This document shows positions 1 to 8,149 of a DNA stretch of 40,155 bases, piece by piece. Below the pieces are notes generated by a model. The model did no database searches, had not been told where the DNA came from, and saw only the letters and a program-made list of their open reading frames with translations. This DNA comes from Gnetum montanum (taxonomy: Eukaryota; Streptophyta; Gnetopsida; Gnetales; Gnetaceae). Within the stretch, counting starts at the first letter, position 1. Every line of letters starts with the position of its first letter. Made by a program: the position numbers and the translations under genes. Location of the stretch: assembly GCA_015680685.1 (NCBI GenBank), contig MNCI01004678.1, positions 3,107-43,261 of the forward strand. Direction: 5' to 3'.

Positions 1-378
1 TGGTTGTCCAATGAATTTTCTTTTCTCACTAGAGGTTTGGATATAGAGTCCAATGTTTGGGGGTGATATCAAGATTGCTCCAAAGAAGAAGAAAAAGGAG
101 AAGAGCCACCAACCTATGAAGAGTCATCATGGGGATGGGGAGAAGCTTTTGTCTCCTGAGAGGAAAATGAAGGACCTAATGGAGAAGAATAGAAGAGCTC
201 ACCCAAAAAGGAAAATGAGAAAAGTGCCAAAGAGAAAGAACTTGTAGATCAAGGTGAGAGCTCTACCAAGCCTGGGAGCAACAGGACCGCTTTCATCACA
301 TCAGAGATTTCCTATGAAACAATTAGAGAGATGAGGATTCCCACTAGGGTAACCCTCACAATTCAGTTTCCATCCTAA
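1..378 (+). pseudogene. Degraded coding frame of unknown family at the 3' end of a C-family retroelement
   Basis: Reading frame 1 stays protein-like for about 125 codons: it is rich in Glu, Lys and Ser, has a short Trp/Gly patch, and ends at a TAA at 376-378. In-frame stops at 64-66, 157-159 and 190-192 break it. It is followed at about 430-590 by sequence that matches the 3' untranslated tail of element C, so it is probably the end of a retroelement polyprotein or a captured piece carried there. I do not recognise the family. A competing frame from 53 to 247 gives only a lysine-rich peptide and is less convincing. Confidence 0.35.
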
Positions 379-429
379 GAATAGTCCATGAAGGACTTGA
401 TAATGTATAGTTTGTTATTTACAGTTTGA

Positions 430-566
430 TTTTGCTTAGGAATGAGGTTTTTGTCCCATCACACCTTATGTGGAGTGGGAATTTTCCTCAAAAAAGATTT
501 CTATTCAGCTATAAAAATTTAGTGAAAATTTCAGCATGTTTTAGTCTTGAAATGAGGGGGCAGAAA
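430..566 (+). other. Retroelement 3' tail and polypurine tract
   Basis: This stretch aligns by eye with the minus-strand tail of element C at 20009-20150: both share the block TTAGGAATGAGGTTTTT followed by GGGAATTTTCCTC. It ends in the purine-rich run at 551-566, directly before TGTTGGCACATTT. The same 13 bases follow the purine run of element C at 7508-7535. Together these mark a polypurine tract and the start of an LTR. Confidence 0.6.
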
Positions 567-1039
567 TGTTGGCACATTTGGCCATTCCATGGAATAGTTG
601 GAATATTATATTTAAAATTGGCACAATCCCTAGTTGTAAATTTGCAGCTTTAGTATTGTGAGTTGATGGGTATTTTTGGAGAAACATCCACTGGTAAATA
701 ATTTTGATGTTGAGGCCTTCTTGGAAAGCAAGATTAAAATGCCTTTATTGAAGATTGGAATAACAAACAAAGGATGAGATTATTTACCGTAAAAAGCATA
801 CTCCTTGCTAATGTTGGATAATGGATTATTAAGGTCCACTTAAGAGTCAGAAGCATGCGGAAGATCTAATGAATGGATTACCAACAGGTTTTGAATTTCA
901 TTTGGTAAATTTAATTAACAAAGGATGAGAAGGTTTTTGTTGCAGATGAACCCGAATAACGTTGCAGAAATACAGAAAATTTAAAACACAGAATTGAATG
1001 CCATGGTTTTAAGCTTTTGGGAATCACCAGTGAATACGT

Positions 1040-1345
1040 TGTTTGGTACCTACTCGGAATCGCGCCTGCACATCGGCTAAATTTGCGTCACCAAACGCAG
1101 CCACAGCTGGCCCGTCGGAGACTGAGAATAGCAAGCCCGAGTTCATGCAGTGCGTGGAGGCCCTTTTCCACAACTGCGCTGTATTAAGAGGGTTTTTGTT
1201 ATTTTCAGCAATAATCACGTACGATTGTGCAGGAAGAACTCAGGCCAGTCAAGGGCAAAGCGCAGCGTGCTCATTTTTTATTTTAGTAGTGACACCTTTG
1301 GCTTGTTCAAAATCATTTGGAAAATGAATTTAAGAAGAACAGGTG
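1040..1345. other. GC-richer unassigned patch inside the LTR
   Basis: Base composition rises clearly compared with the AT-rich flanks, and both strands have short open frames (a 94-codon plus frame from 1043 and a 64-codon minus frame ending at 1218). Neither translation resembles a family I know. It may be a captured exon or a promoter fragment of a host gene. No splice or start signal decides between these. Confidence 0.3.
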
Positions 1346-1478
1346 CCTGTTTCTCGCGATAAACAAGTTTGGGTTTCCGTTTGTAACAGTGGCTAATGCC
1401 TCAAAATCCCTGGTGGACGTTGCTTGAAGGATCTGTATTAAATGTTGAAAGAAAACTTGATAAGCCAGAAATTTTACC

Positions 1479-1514
1479 AGTTGCCACAGATGGACGAGTT
1501 GCCACAGATGGACG
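1479..1514. repeat. 18-bp perfect tandem duplication
   Basis: The unit AGTTGCCACAGATGGACG occurs twice head to tail (1479-1496 and 1497-1514) with no mismatch. Confidence 0.9.
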
Positions 1515-1547
1515 CTATGTACAGAAGGCAGTGAAAATATACTTTTT

Positions 1548-1612
1548 GGGGGGGGGGGAAAGAGAAGGACTTCTTTTTTGGGGGGGGGGAGAGAGAGAGA
1601 GAGAGAGAGAGA
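1548..1612. repeat. Poly-G tracts and (GA)12 microsatellite
   Basis: There are eleven G at 1548-1558 and ten G at 1580-1589, separated by a 21-bp purine/pyrimidine spacer. The second run leads straight into twelve GA units at 1589-1612. Each G run follows a T run. The tract is prone to polymerase slippage, so exact lengths may be assembly-dependent. Confidence 0.85.
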
Positions 1613-2766
1613 TCTCATACATCACACTTTTGGAGATCATACTTTGGAAAGCTATTAGCTAGCACTTAGGCTCTCACTTGAAGACACACTTTGGGTCTTG
1701 AGAAGAGCATTTGTAAAGAAGATTTGTAAAGATGATTGCTTGTAAGATGGCTTGCTAAAGGAAAGATTTCAGCCTCTTTGTCATAGTCCTGTGAGTTATG
1801 TTTTATTTTTTTTTGTTTAAAATTTTTAGCTAGTGGTTTAGATAGTATCATCCGTGGCAAGTAATTTTTGGATTTTTAGATTGCTCTTATTGTTCTTGTT
1901 GCCCAATAGAAATTTCTATTAAAATTTTGCCATAGAAGCACTTGTGTTTAAAGGCCTTAAGAGAATTTTAGTAGTAAATTGTTATTGTACAATGTCTAGG
2001 AACTGCTATTGGGATTATTGTAAGAGAGCCTTTGCTTGTAGTCATGCCGTTGCACAATTCAGTAGTCGAGAGGGTTCAGAAAATATTTGGTATTTTGATG
2101 GGACCAGAATAGCTTCTTTTTATCTTTAAAGTGAATTTCCATGGTATTTCAATCAAAAATTGTCAAGTCTTTCAAAGGTTCTATTTGAATGCAATCGTTG
2201 ACATCTATTATCTAGTCAAAATGGAGTCTCGTACGTGGTAATTTACACAGCAATTTTTGGTAGCATAGTAGGATTGTCTTGAAGAAATTGCTTATTTGAG
2301 CCTTGGAAGTTTGAACAATTCATAGATATTGAATTTGGAATAGCTTTGTTGTGAAGTGTTTACTCATGTCACTTTACCTTGTTTAAATATTTGAGGTCTA
2401 CACAAATCTGCTTTCTTTTCTTTTCTGTTTATTTCCATCGAATCTTGCTCTATTTCTAGTTTTCTTGTGGAACTATCTCTTTCTCTGGGGAAAATTAGGA
2501 GTAGATTTGTGGAGTTGTGCTCAAATGTTTTTACAAAATTTTATTTGTTACAAGTAGGTATTATAAGCCGCATAGACTAGGCAGTCGAACAAAATAGGAA
2601 ACTTTCAACAACTCACACTACTTGGCAAAGTTGGCTGAATCTCTTTAAAGTAAGTCATTTGTAGTTTACACACAACGCAATCGTTACATTTCACACAACC
2701 ACACACCACAACAGAATAGACACATACTCAAATTAACTACTGAGTTTATTTGGAGGTATCTGGGCC

Positions 2767-2784
2767 TTGGTGTTGCCAGAGACC
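2767..2784 (+). other. Candidate primer-binding site of the C family
   Basis: TTGGTGTTGCCAGAGACC is identical in elements A and C (22881-22898, minus) and nearly so in D (33932-33949). It looks like the F-family primer site at 11461 (TGGTGCCATTGTCAGGGAC) with three bases missing. That site resembles the complement of the 3' end of tRNA-Asp. Conservation and position between LTR and gag favour a primer site, but no clean CA end of an LTR lies directly before it. Confidence 0.45.
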
Positions 2785-2816
2785 AGCAAGCACCTAAATC
2801 TTGTTTGAGGACACTC

Positions 2817-2847
2817 GTTGGCGGTCACGTTCCAAACGGTCGCCAAC
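2817..2847 (+). ncRNA. Leader hairpin, copy A
   Basis: GTTGGCG (2817-2823) pairs perfectly with CGCCAAC (2841-2847). An inner CGTT/AACG pair closes a small loop. The equivalent hairpin is present in elements C, D and E with different stem bases (see findings). Confidence 0.55.
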
Positions 2848-2874
2848 AATAACTAATCTAGATAACTAGCACCA

Positions 2875-2892
2875 TCCTCAGCAATGGTGCCA
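2875..2892 (-). other. Primer-binding site of element G
   Basis: On the minus strand the LTR end ...ACTCATCA is followed by one T and then TGGCACCATTGCTGAGGA. This matches the tRNA-Asp-type primer sites at 11461 and 35108. It fixes element G as minus-strand and its LTR as a 5' LTR; only some 20 bp of its internal region survive before element A's leader begins. Confidence 0.7.
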
Positions 2893-2893
2893 A

Positions 2894-3815
2894 TGATGAG
2901 TGGTCAGGTACCCCTACACTCAACCATACGAATACAAGAGTGTATGCACGATTTGGTCAAACTTCGCAAATGGACTAGTTGTGGCACCTAGATAGTTATC
3001 CTTAGGTCGCAGTTCGCTGTCTTCCCACCTAGACTAGTGTTATATTTGTCACGTATGGTTTAGCCCAGGATGAGGTGTATGATGTGTTCCTAATTCTAAC
3101 ACTACTCCTGAAGGTAGTGGAAAATAATATTAACTAAGCTAAACTAGGAGGAAAAGGGTAAGAAAATATAATCTAGCCTAAGTGCGATGAGCAACCGATT
3201 CCTTGATCAACCATACACATCTTGGACCTTGTGCATGACTACCACTAGGACTACCAAGCGTAGATCCTAGGTATGCCACTAGGATTACCAAGCACAGATC
3301 CTAGATATGCCACTGCGTTACCAAGCGTAGATCCTAGCTATGCCACTGGGCTACCAAGCAGTCACACTTAAATGCTCGTAATCAAGTCGTACTCGTTCCG
3401 CATTCTAGGAGTTTAAGGGTGAGAGAGAAAATAGTAAATAACATTAAATAAATAACAATAAATAAGGTAAGTGAATGCTGCAATGATGAAGTAATCTTGA
3501 TCTTTATTGTCGGTCATGTGTGTGTCCAAGTACGGCACACTCGAATAAAGACACTGTACAATTACATTCACCACACTGCAGGCAGACATGGGAAAAAATC
3601 TAACTCTGGAGGGATCAAACTGCTAGAGCTTCGCTACTTCTAACTGGGATTAGAAACAAGGGAGAGCCGCCTCTTATTTATAGATATGGTAGTGGATTGT
3701 GATATCGCGTACGCAATATCGCAGGGGAAGATGCGATATCGCGGGGGATGCGATATCACGGCAGACGCGATATCGTGTACGCGATATCGCGGCCTATGCG
3801 AAACGCGTCTCATCA
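2894..3815 (-). mobile_element. F-family 5' LTR (element G)
   Basis: A 922-bp LTR bounded by TGATGAG at the 3815 end and ACTCATCA at the 2894 end, reading on the minus strand. It shares the family's CACTCATCA terminus and the GGTTGAGTGTAGGGGTACCT block with the LTRs at 10665, 16874 and 36948. A TATA-like CTATAAATAAGAGG lies on the minus strand near 3670-3684, just downstream of the GATATC repeats. Short direct repeats containing CTAGGATTACCAAGC lie at about 3240-3360. Confidence 0.8.
3701..3788 (-). promoter_or_regulatory. GATATC palindrome repeats in LTR U3
   Basis: GATATC occurs at 3701, 3735, 3752, 3769 and 3783, with a variant AATATC at 3715, spaced 14-20 bp and mostly flanked by GC dinucleotides. 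The array lies directly upstream of the TATA-like box in the direction of LTR transcription, the position expected for an enhancer. That role is inference. Confidence 0.6.
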
Positions 3816-4257
3816 ACTGCTAATTTTGGCTTTCTAATATTTTAAATTAATATGGATTCTAATAGAAGTGGCAGAAGAGGCATGTGATGCAGATGATTGA
3901 TGTGATGGAATTCATGTGGAAGGTGGCCTTTGTCCTCTATCTTTTATCTTCCACAAATGTAGATGCCATAACATGATTTCTGATGGCAAAGCTTCTATGT
4001 TCAATGTCTTGCTCCTGCTTCCCATGGAAGATATGACCTTTATGCATCCATCCCATTATCCTAGAATGGTCTTGTACATTCCAAACATTAACAAATTTGC
4101 AAGTGATGCATTGTTGCCATAAGGTGTGTCTAAAAGAAATTTAAAGACTGTTTACTAGAGGTTGTATCCCATTATTATTAGCTTGATATATTTGAATAGG
4201 AACAAGGCAAACAAGCTACCTCATCCACTCTCCATGACCTTCTTGCACTATTAGAGA
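3816..4257. other. Unassigned DNA between LTR G and the ADP-ribosyltransferase fragment
   Basis: There is a 68-codon plus-strand open frame at 3916-4122, and the minus strand also has protein-like stretches. The latter may be the downstream continuation of the ADP-ribosyltransferase relic at 4258-4356. I recognise nothing firmly. Confidence 0.3.
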
Positions 4258-4356
4258 TCAACCTAGGAGAACCTCACACAGCAAAAGCTTGTCGCTACCT
4301 TTGGTGTAGATTCCTTTCATGCTCTTGGAGGCAAAGTAGATGCCTGAACCAAACAT
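4258..4356 (-). pseudogene. Fragment of a PARP-type ADP-ribosyltransferase catalytic domain
   Basis: The minus strand encodes 32 residues, from MFGSGIYFASKS to KLLLCEVLLG, before a TGA at 4258-4260. The pattern FGxGIYFA...S...Y...LLLCEVxLG is the signature of the NAD-binding fold of the poly/mono-ADP-ribosyltransferase (PARP) family, around its conserved Tyr strand and the following beta strand. A frame just upstream gives FHGL, close to the family's HGT motif, but stops and frame changes separate them. Too little remains to assign a subfamily. Medium confidence on family, high that it is not functional. Confidence 0.55.
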
Positions 4357-5265
4357 ATTCTTGCGCTATTAAACAAGCCCATGGAACTAGAGCAAGATAA
4401 ACATATAATGGTGGATCCGAAGTCTATAGCACCACATAGAAACAACAACTCAGCAACATGGGTTCCCTCCAAGTGGAAACTAGAACACCAACTAAAATTA
4501 CAACAACTATGGCAGCCATTCTCTAGAGCAACTGCCCATTGCCAATACTAGCAAAGTGCAGGAGTGATGAATTGTAAAATCTACTGTTCATCTAGTGTGG
4601 CCTCCAAGTTATATGTTCTATGGAACATTGGCTATAATAGTAGCAATAGTTGATCAAAGGCTTATTCTTCTGGTCTCCATAACTCATCTCATGATTTTCA
4701 CATTGTTGTGATTTCTACAGAAGATGGTGATAGCATATAAAGTAAAATTGAGATAGAATTATGAGGTAAAGGTGAATGTAATAGTCGCATTCCAATCATG
4801 GTAAACAGATTTTTACTACCTATGGTTTGGCAAGGAAACAAAGGTGAAAACATGGCTACCATAATGGTACATGACAGTTTTGAAATGAAAAACTGTTGCA
4901 ATGGGATGGATAATGGATGGCTTCCTACTTTTAATTTGATGTGAAAATGCCAATTGTTATTTAATATTTCATGTTGCAATATGGTGAGCTAAAGGATACC
5001 AATGGTGCTTTAATAATATATATATATATTATGTCTCTATATAATTTACATCTATGATTATATATAATGTTTACATAATATATATAATTAATAATAATAA
5101 TATATTATTAAAATAAACTAATTAAACTAATAATAATAAACTAATACTCACTACTAAACTAAAATATAATAAATATTAATTTAACACTAATTAATAATAT
5201 AAAATCAATTAAAATGCATGCTTTTGACAAAAATACTTATTAAAAACTGAACCAATTTTGGGGTT
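4357..5265. other. No assignable gene; AT-rich simple-sequence region at the 3' side
   Basis: Up to about 4980 there are only short open frames (a 93-codon minus frame at 4698-4979) with no family resemblance. From about 5005 to 5225 the sequence is almost pure A/T with TA and TAA/AAT repeats. Confidence 0.5.
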
Positions 5266-6483
5266 TAACAAGCACAATTCTACCAATCTACTTCTAATTT
5301 TTCCAAAAGAGAAAATTCCATAAGAAAACTAGAAATAGAGTGAGATTTAATGGACTTAGAAAGAGAAAGAAAATAAAGAAGATTTGTGTGAAATCTCAAA
5401 TGTTTAAGAAAGATAAATTGACACGAGGAAACACTTTGTAATAAAGCTATTTCAATTCAATCTAACTATGAATTATCCAAATCCTTTGAGTTCAATAAGC
5501 AATTTTGTAAAGACAATCTTATTACACTACCAAAAATGTTGTGTAAACGATAAAGTACGAGTCTCTAGTTTGGCTTGTTAATAGTTATCAAGAATTGCAT
5601 TCAATAGAGCTTTCAAAAATTTGACAATTTTAGGATTGAAATACTAAGGGAATACACTTTAAAACAATGAAGCTATTTTAGTCATCTCAAAATACCAAAT
5701 ATTTTCCTAGATCCTATGCTCAAAATAGGTAATTTTATTAAGAAATTACATTAAATTTCTCTAAAGGCTTTTCAAAAACATAAGCTCTTTTATGGAAAAT
5801 CTTAATAGAAGTCTAATATTGTGCAAAAATAGAGTTATAAAAGCAACCTAGAAAAAATTCCAAAATTAAATGCCAAACATGATACTAACTAAATCATTAG
5901 CTAAGTAAAGTAAAATAAAATGGGAAGAAATGAACTCATAGGATTTAAACAAAGAAGTTGAATTGATGTCTTTGGCAAGTCATCTTATAAAAAATCTTCA
6001 ATTTTATTTTTTTCAAAATACTCCTCTCTTGAATTCTATCTTAGAAGCCCCTTTTATAGTGACTTTAGGGTAGTTACAATCATCATGAAAAGTTGAGGTG
6101 GGCCACAAATATCTAGGGAATTAATTTATAACCACCTTAGGAAGTTATAACTTCCATAGAAGTTATGATAAATTTGAGAAATATATGCCATGGTTGGCAA
6201 GTGTCTTCTTGGTAATGGAAAGCTAAAATTTATCTCAGAGTTTTTATTGTAACCATCATAGGAAGTTATAGCTTTCATAAGAACAAAAGGAATCATAGCC
6301 AAATGTCTTCTTCATATAGTGTGTTATACAAATATCTTGTAAACCTCTTTTCTTCATGAATAAAAATACTCCATTTTAAAAGTGAATGTTAAAGTAAAAT
6401 AATAGGTTTAATAAATTTTAGCAAAATTAACAATGTTGTAGCCATGTTAATGATAAAAAAAATACCAATAATTGGATAGGCCA
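5266..6483 (-). mobile_element. 3' LTR of element C
   Basis: About 1.2 kb that aligns base by base with the element C 5' LTR at 23160-24015 in the same orientation (for example the block around 5321-5470 against 23195-23345). On the minus strand it begins TGGCCTATCCAAT. It has a TATA box (CTATAAAAGGGG, near 6050) preceded by repeated GTTATAACTTCC-like motifs. It contains the internal duplication described in the findings. The 3' end near 5266 is where homology stops and may be truncated. Confidence 0.7.
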
Positions 6484-6509
6484 TGATACTGATGTTTTGT
6501 TGAGTTGGT

Positions 6510-7185
6510 TCAAAGGCAATTATGGTGGTCCCTATGAGTATGTCTAATGTTCGTCAATGAGCTTGAAGTTGCAGCCAATTTGGGCTTTATTTGAATGTTC
6601 GTACCAAGTCTCAAGGTTGTCTTGTGGCATCCATGAATGGATGAAATGTAGTAGAATGATCCAGACCAAGGAGTTGAAATGATCCACATGATGCATTCCA
6701 CCAAATGGAACAAAGGGAGTTACTATTGACATTAGAGTAACATAGCCTGATAGAACTTCTTGAAAACTTGGTGGCATTACAGTACCCCATTTGGAATATT
6801 TAGAGATGCAATTTTGGAAATTGGCCATAACCCTTTTGTCAAGGTCGTTGCAGTAAATTCAATGTTAAGATTGATCTTTAAATTCCTTTGATTATATTTT
6901 GACAAATTCAAATCATTTACCATTCTTTCCATCTTTGATGTACATTGAGTCCCAAATTGGTATCTCAACTATATCAATGCACTTTTTCATAATCCTCCAT
7001 TAAAGTTTTATCAAACAAGAGTCTCATTGTGCCTATAGAACTCAACAAAAAGGTCTTTGTCATTGATGCATTCAAATTTATTAAAATTCCCAAGTCTCTC
7101 TTCAATATCCTCATAAGATAATTTCTCATTGCTAACCCCTATCATTAGATTGTCATAAAAGGTAGCCAATAGTTCAACACTTGTC
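6510..7185 (-). pseudogene. Cullin (CUL1-like) pseudogene fragment carried by element C
   Basis: Cullins are the scaffold of SCF-type ubiquitin ligases. Three minus-strand segments in the right order match the plant CUL1 middle region. At 7011-7181 it reads VELLATFYDNLM, then NEKLSYEDIEE and INDKDLFVEFYR. A frame change then leads to RLLFDKT. At 6877-6960 it reads CTSKMERMVNDLNLSKYNQ. At 6823-6876 it reads LTKGLWP, the counterpart of the conserved LTTGFWP, followed by VFKKFYQ. Match fades toward 6510. Stops and at least two frameshifts rule out a full product. No intron is visible within the matched parts. It joins the kinase fragment directly at about 7185, on the same strand. Confidence 0.75.
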
Positions 7186-7460
7186 CTTCCAATCTATCAC
7201 CATCACATATTTCTTCTTTAATGCAAGAAAAATTTATTGCACATGGCCCAGTGACAAGCCCATAAACATCTATCTTCTTTGATGATCTTCCATTTAATAA
7301 ATATTTAAGAGCAATATGACCCATGATTCCACCAATTTGAGTTGTAATATGTGTCTTCCTACTACCATTAATTTTGCTAATATGAAATCACCTAGCATTG
7401 CTTAAAATTCTTCATCTAGTAAAATATTAGCAATGTTTAAATTACAGTGAATATCAATTA
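7186..7460 (-). pseudogene. SERK-like LRR receptor kinase pseudogene fragment carried by element C
   Basis: Minus-strand translation gives IANILLDEEF, a stop, AMLGDF and LAKLM. After a frame change it continues THITTQIGGIMGHIALKYLL and GRSSKKIDVYG, ending in LVTG. This follows the activation-loop half of the SERK/BAK1 kinase domain in order (ANILLDEEF, GDFGLAKLM, GHIAPEYLSTGKSSEKTDV, ELITG). Catalytic motifs are destroyed: HRD reads HCN, DFG reads DFI and APE reads ALK. It lies between the element's purine tract at 7520-7535 and the cullin fragment. Very likely dead, and confident on family. Confidence 0.8.
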
Positions 7461-7506
7461 CATAATTAGCATTATAACTTTTTAAAGCCTACTAATTGTA
7501 ATGGAA

Positions 7507-7535
7507 GAAATGTGCCAACATTCTTTCCCTCATTA
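7507..7535 (-). other. Polypurine tract and LTR-start-like sequence of element C
   Basis: On the minus strand, ATGAGGGAAAGA is followed by ATGTTGGCACATTT, the same junction as at 551-580. Element J lies 29 bp upstream on that strand, so C's internal region resumes at 20009 on the far side of J. Confidence 0.6.
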
Positions 7536-7558
7536 AAATGCTTAAATAGATTTATGCA

Positions 7559-7563
7559 AGTCC
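7559..7563. repeat. Left target-site duplication of element J
   Basis: AGTCC precedes the J 5' LTR; AGCCC at 20009-20013 follows the 3' LTR. They differ by a single transition. Confidence 0.7.
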
Positions 7564-8135
7564 TATCATGTCCCTATTCCCAAAAGATGCTATTGCATGA
7601 CAAAGATGGTGCCTCTTCATAACAAGTGTTATTGTTATCGTAACAAAATCTGAAAGGGTAGTTGTAATTGAGACCCAAAAGGGTGTATTGTAAAACAAAC
7701 GTGTCTCTTGAGATGACCTTTGGGGTTTGACCTAAGGCATTTATACCCAGGCTTAGACTTCATGCTAGCATGGAGTGGTAGAGCTAGTACAAGAAAGTCA
7801 CAGGAGTTGGGTGAAGTGGGATAGGAAGTGGATTGGCCATCCCTTCTGGCTAGTTTATAGGCCTAACCGTGGTGGTAGTGCTAGATTACCTCTAAGGGAT
7901 AGATGCCAAAGGAAGAAAACCCCAAGAAACACTCTTAGAGCACAATCCAAATATGCTATTCCATATCAATAAAGTATTCTTTTCTTTCTCTTCATACATT
8001 TTTCCTATTATTTCCTTTATATATAATGTCGAATAACACATATATTTCGCATTTGGTATATTTTCTTTATATGCATAATGTCTAATATATCATATATTTG
8101 ATGTTTGTCATGACATCCAAGGATAGGATGTCACA
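7564..8135 (+). mobile_element. 5' LTR of element J
   Basis: A 572-bp LTR that aligns along its length with 19447-20008. It begins TATCATGTCCC (TG mutated to TA at the first two bases) and ends GATGTCACA. AATAAAGTATTC near 7969 is the likely poly(A) signal. A MITE-sized palindrome is not present. Confidence 0.85.
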
Positions 8136-8137
8136 AT

Positions 8138-8149
8138 TGGTATCAAAGC
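8138..8149 (+). other. Primer-binding site of element J (initiator Met-tRNA type)
   Basis: TGGTATCAAAGC starts two bases after the LTR end and differs by one base from the common plant primer site TGGTATCAGAGC, complementary to initiator methionine tRNA. It fixes J as plus-strand and 7564-8135 as its 5' LTR. Confidence 0.85.

Larger units (their letters stand above)
567..2853 (+). mobile_element. C-family LTR and 5' leader (element A), with internal insertions
   Basis: From about 1650 to 2530 this resembles the R/U5 part of the LTR at 32.9-33.7 kb (for example GGAAAATTAGGAGTAGATTT at both 3' ends). From 2530 to 2853 it matches the leaders of elements C and D, including a primer-site-like block at 2767-2784 and a hairpin at 2817-2847. 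A polypurine tract lies upstream, so the order is internal-LTR-internal, as left by recombination between tandem elements. The LTR appears inflated by foreign DNA at about 1040-1620. I cannot place its exact 3' end. Confidence 0.55.

Noticed and set aside
53-247. Lysine-rich 64-codon open frame
   Set aside because: The neighbouring frame 1 over the same bases reads as a more natural protein and continues to 376, so this looks like a shadow frame.
5005-5225. TA/TAA-rich tract as an origin or matrix attachment site
   Set aside because: Simple-sequence A/T expansions are common between old insertions, and sequence alone gives no support for such a function.
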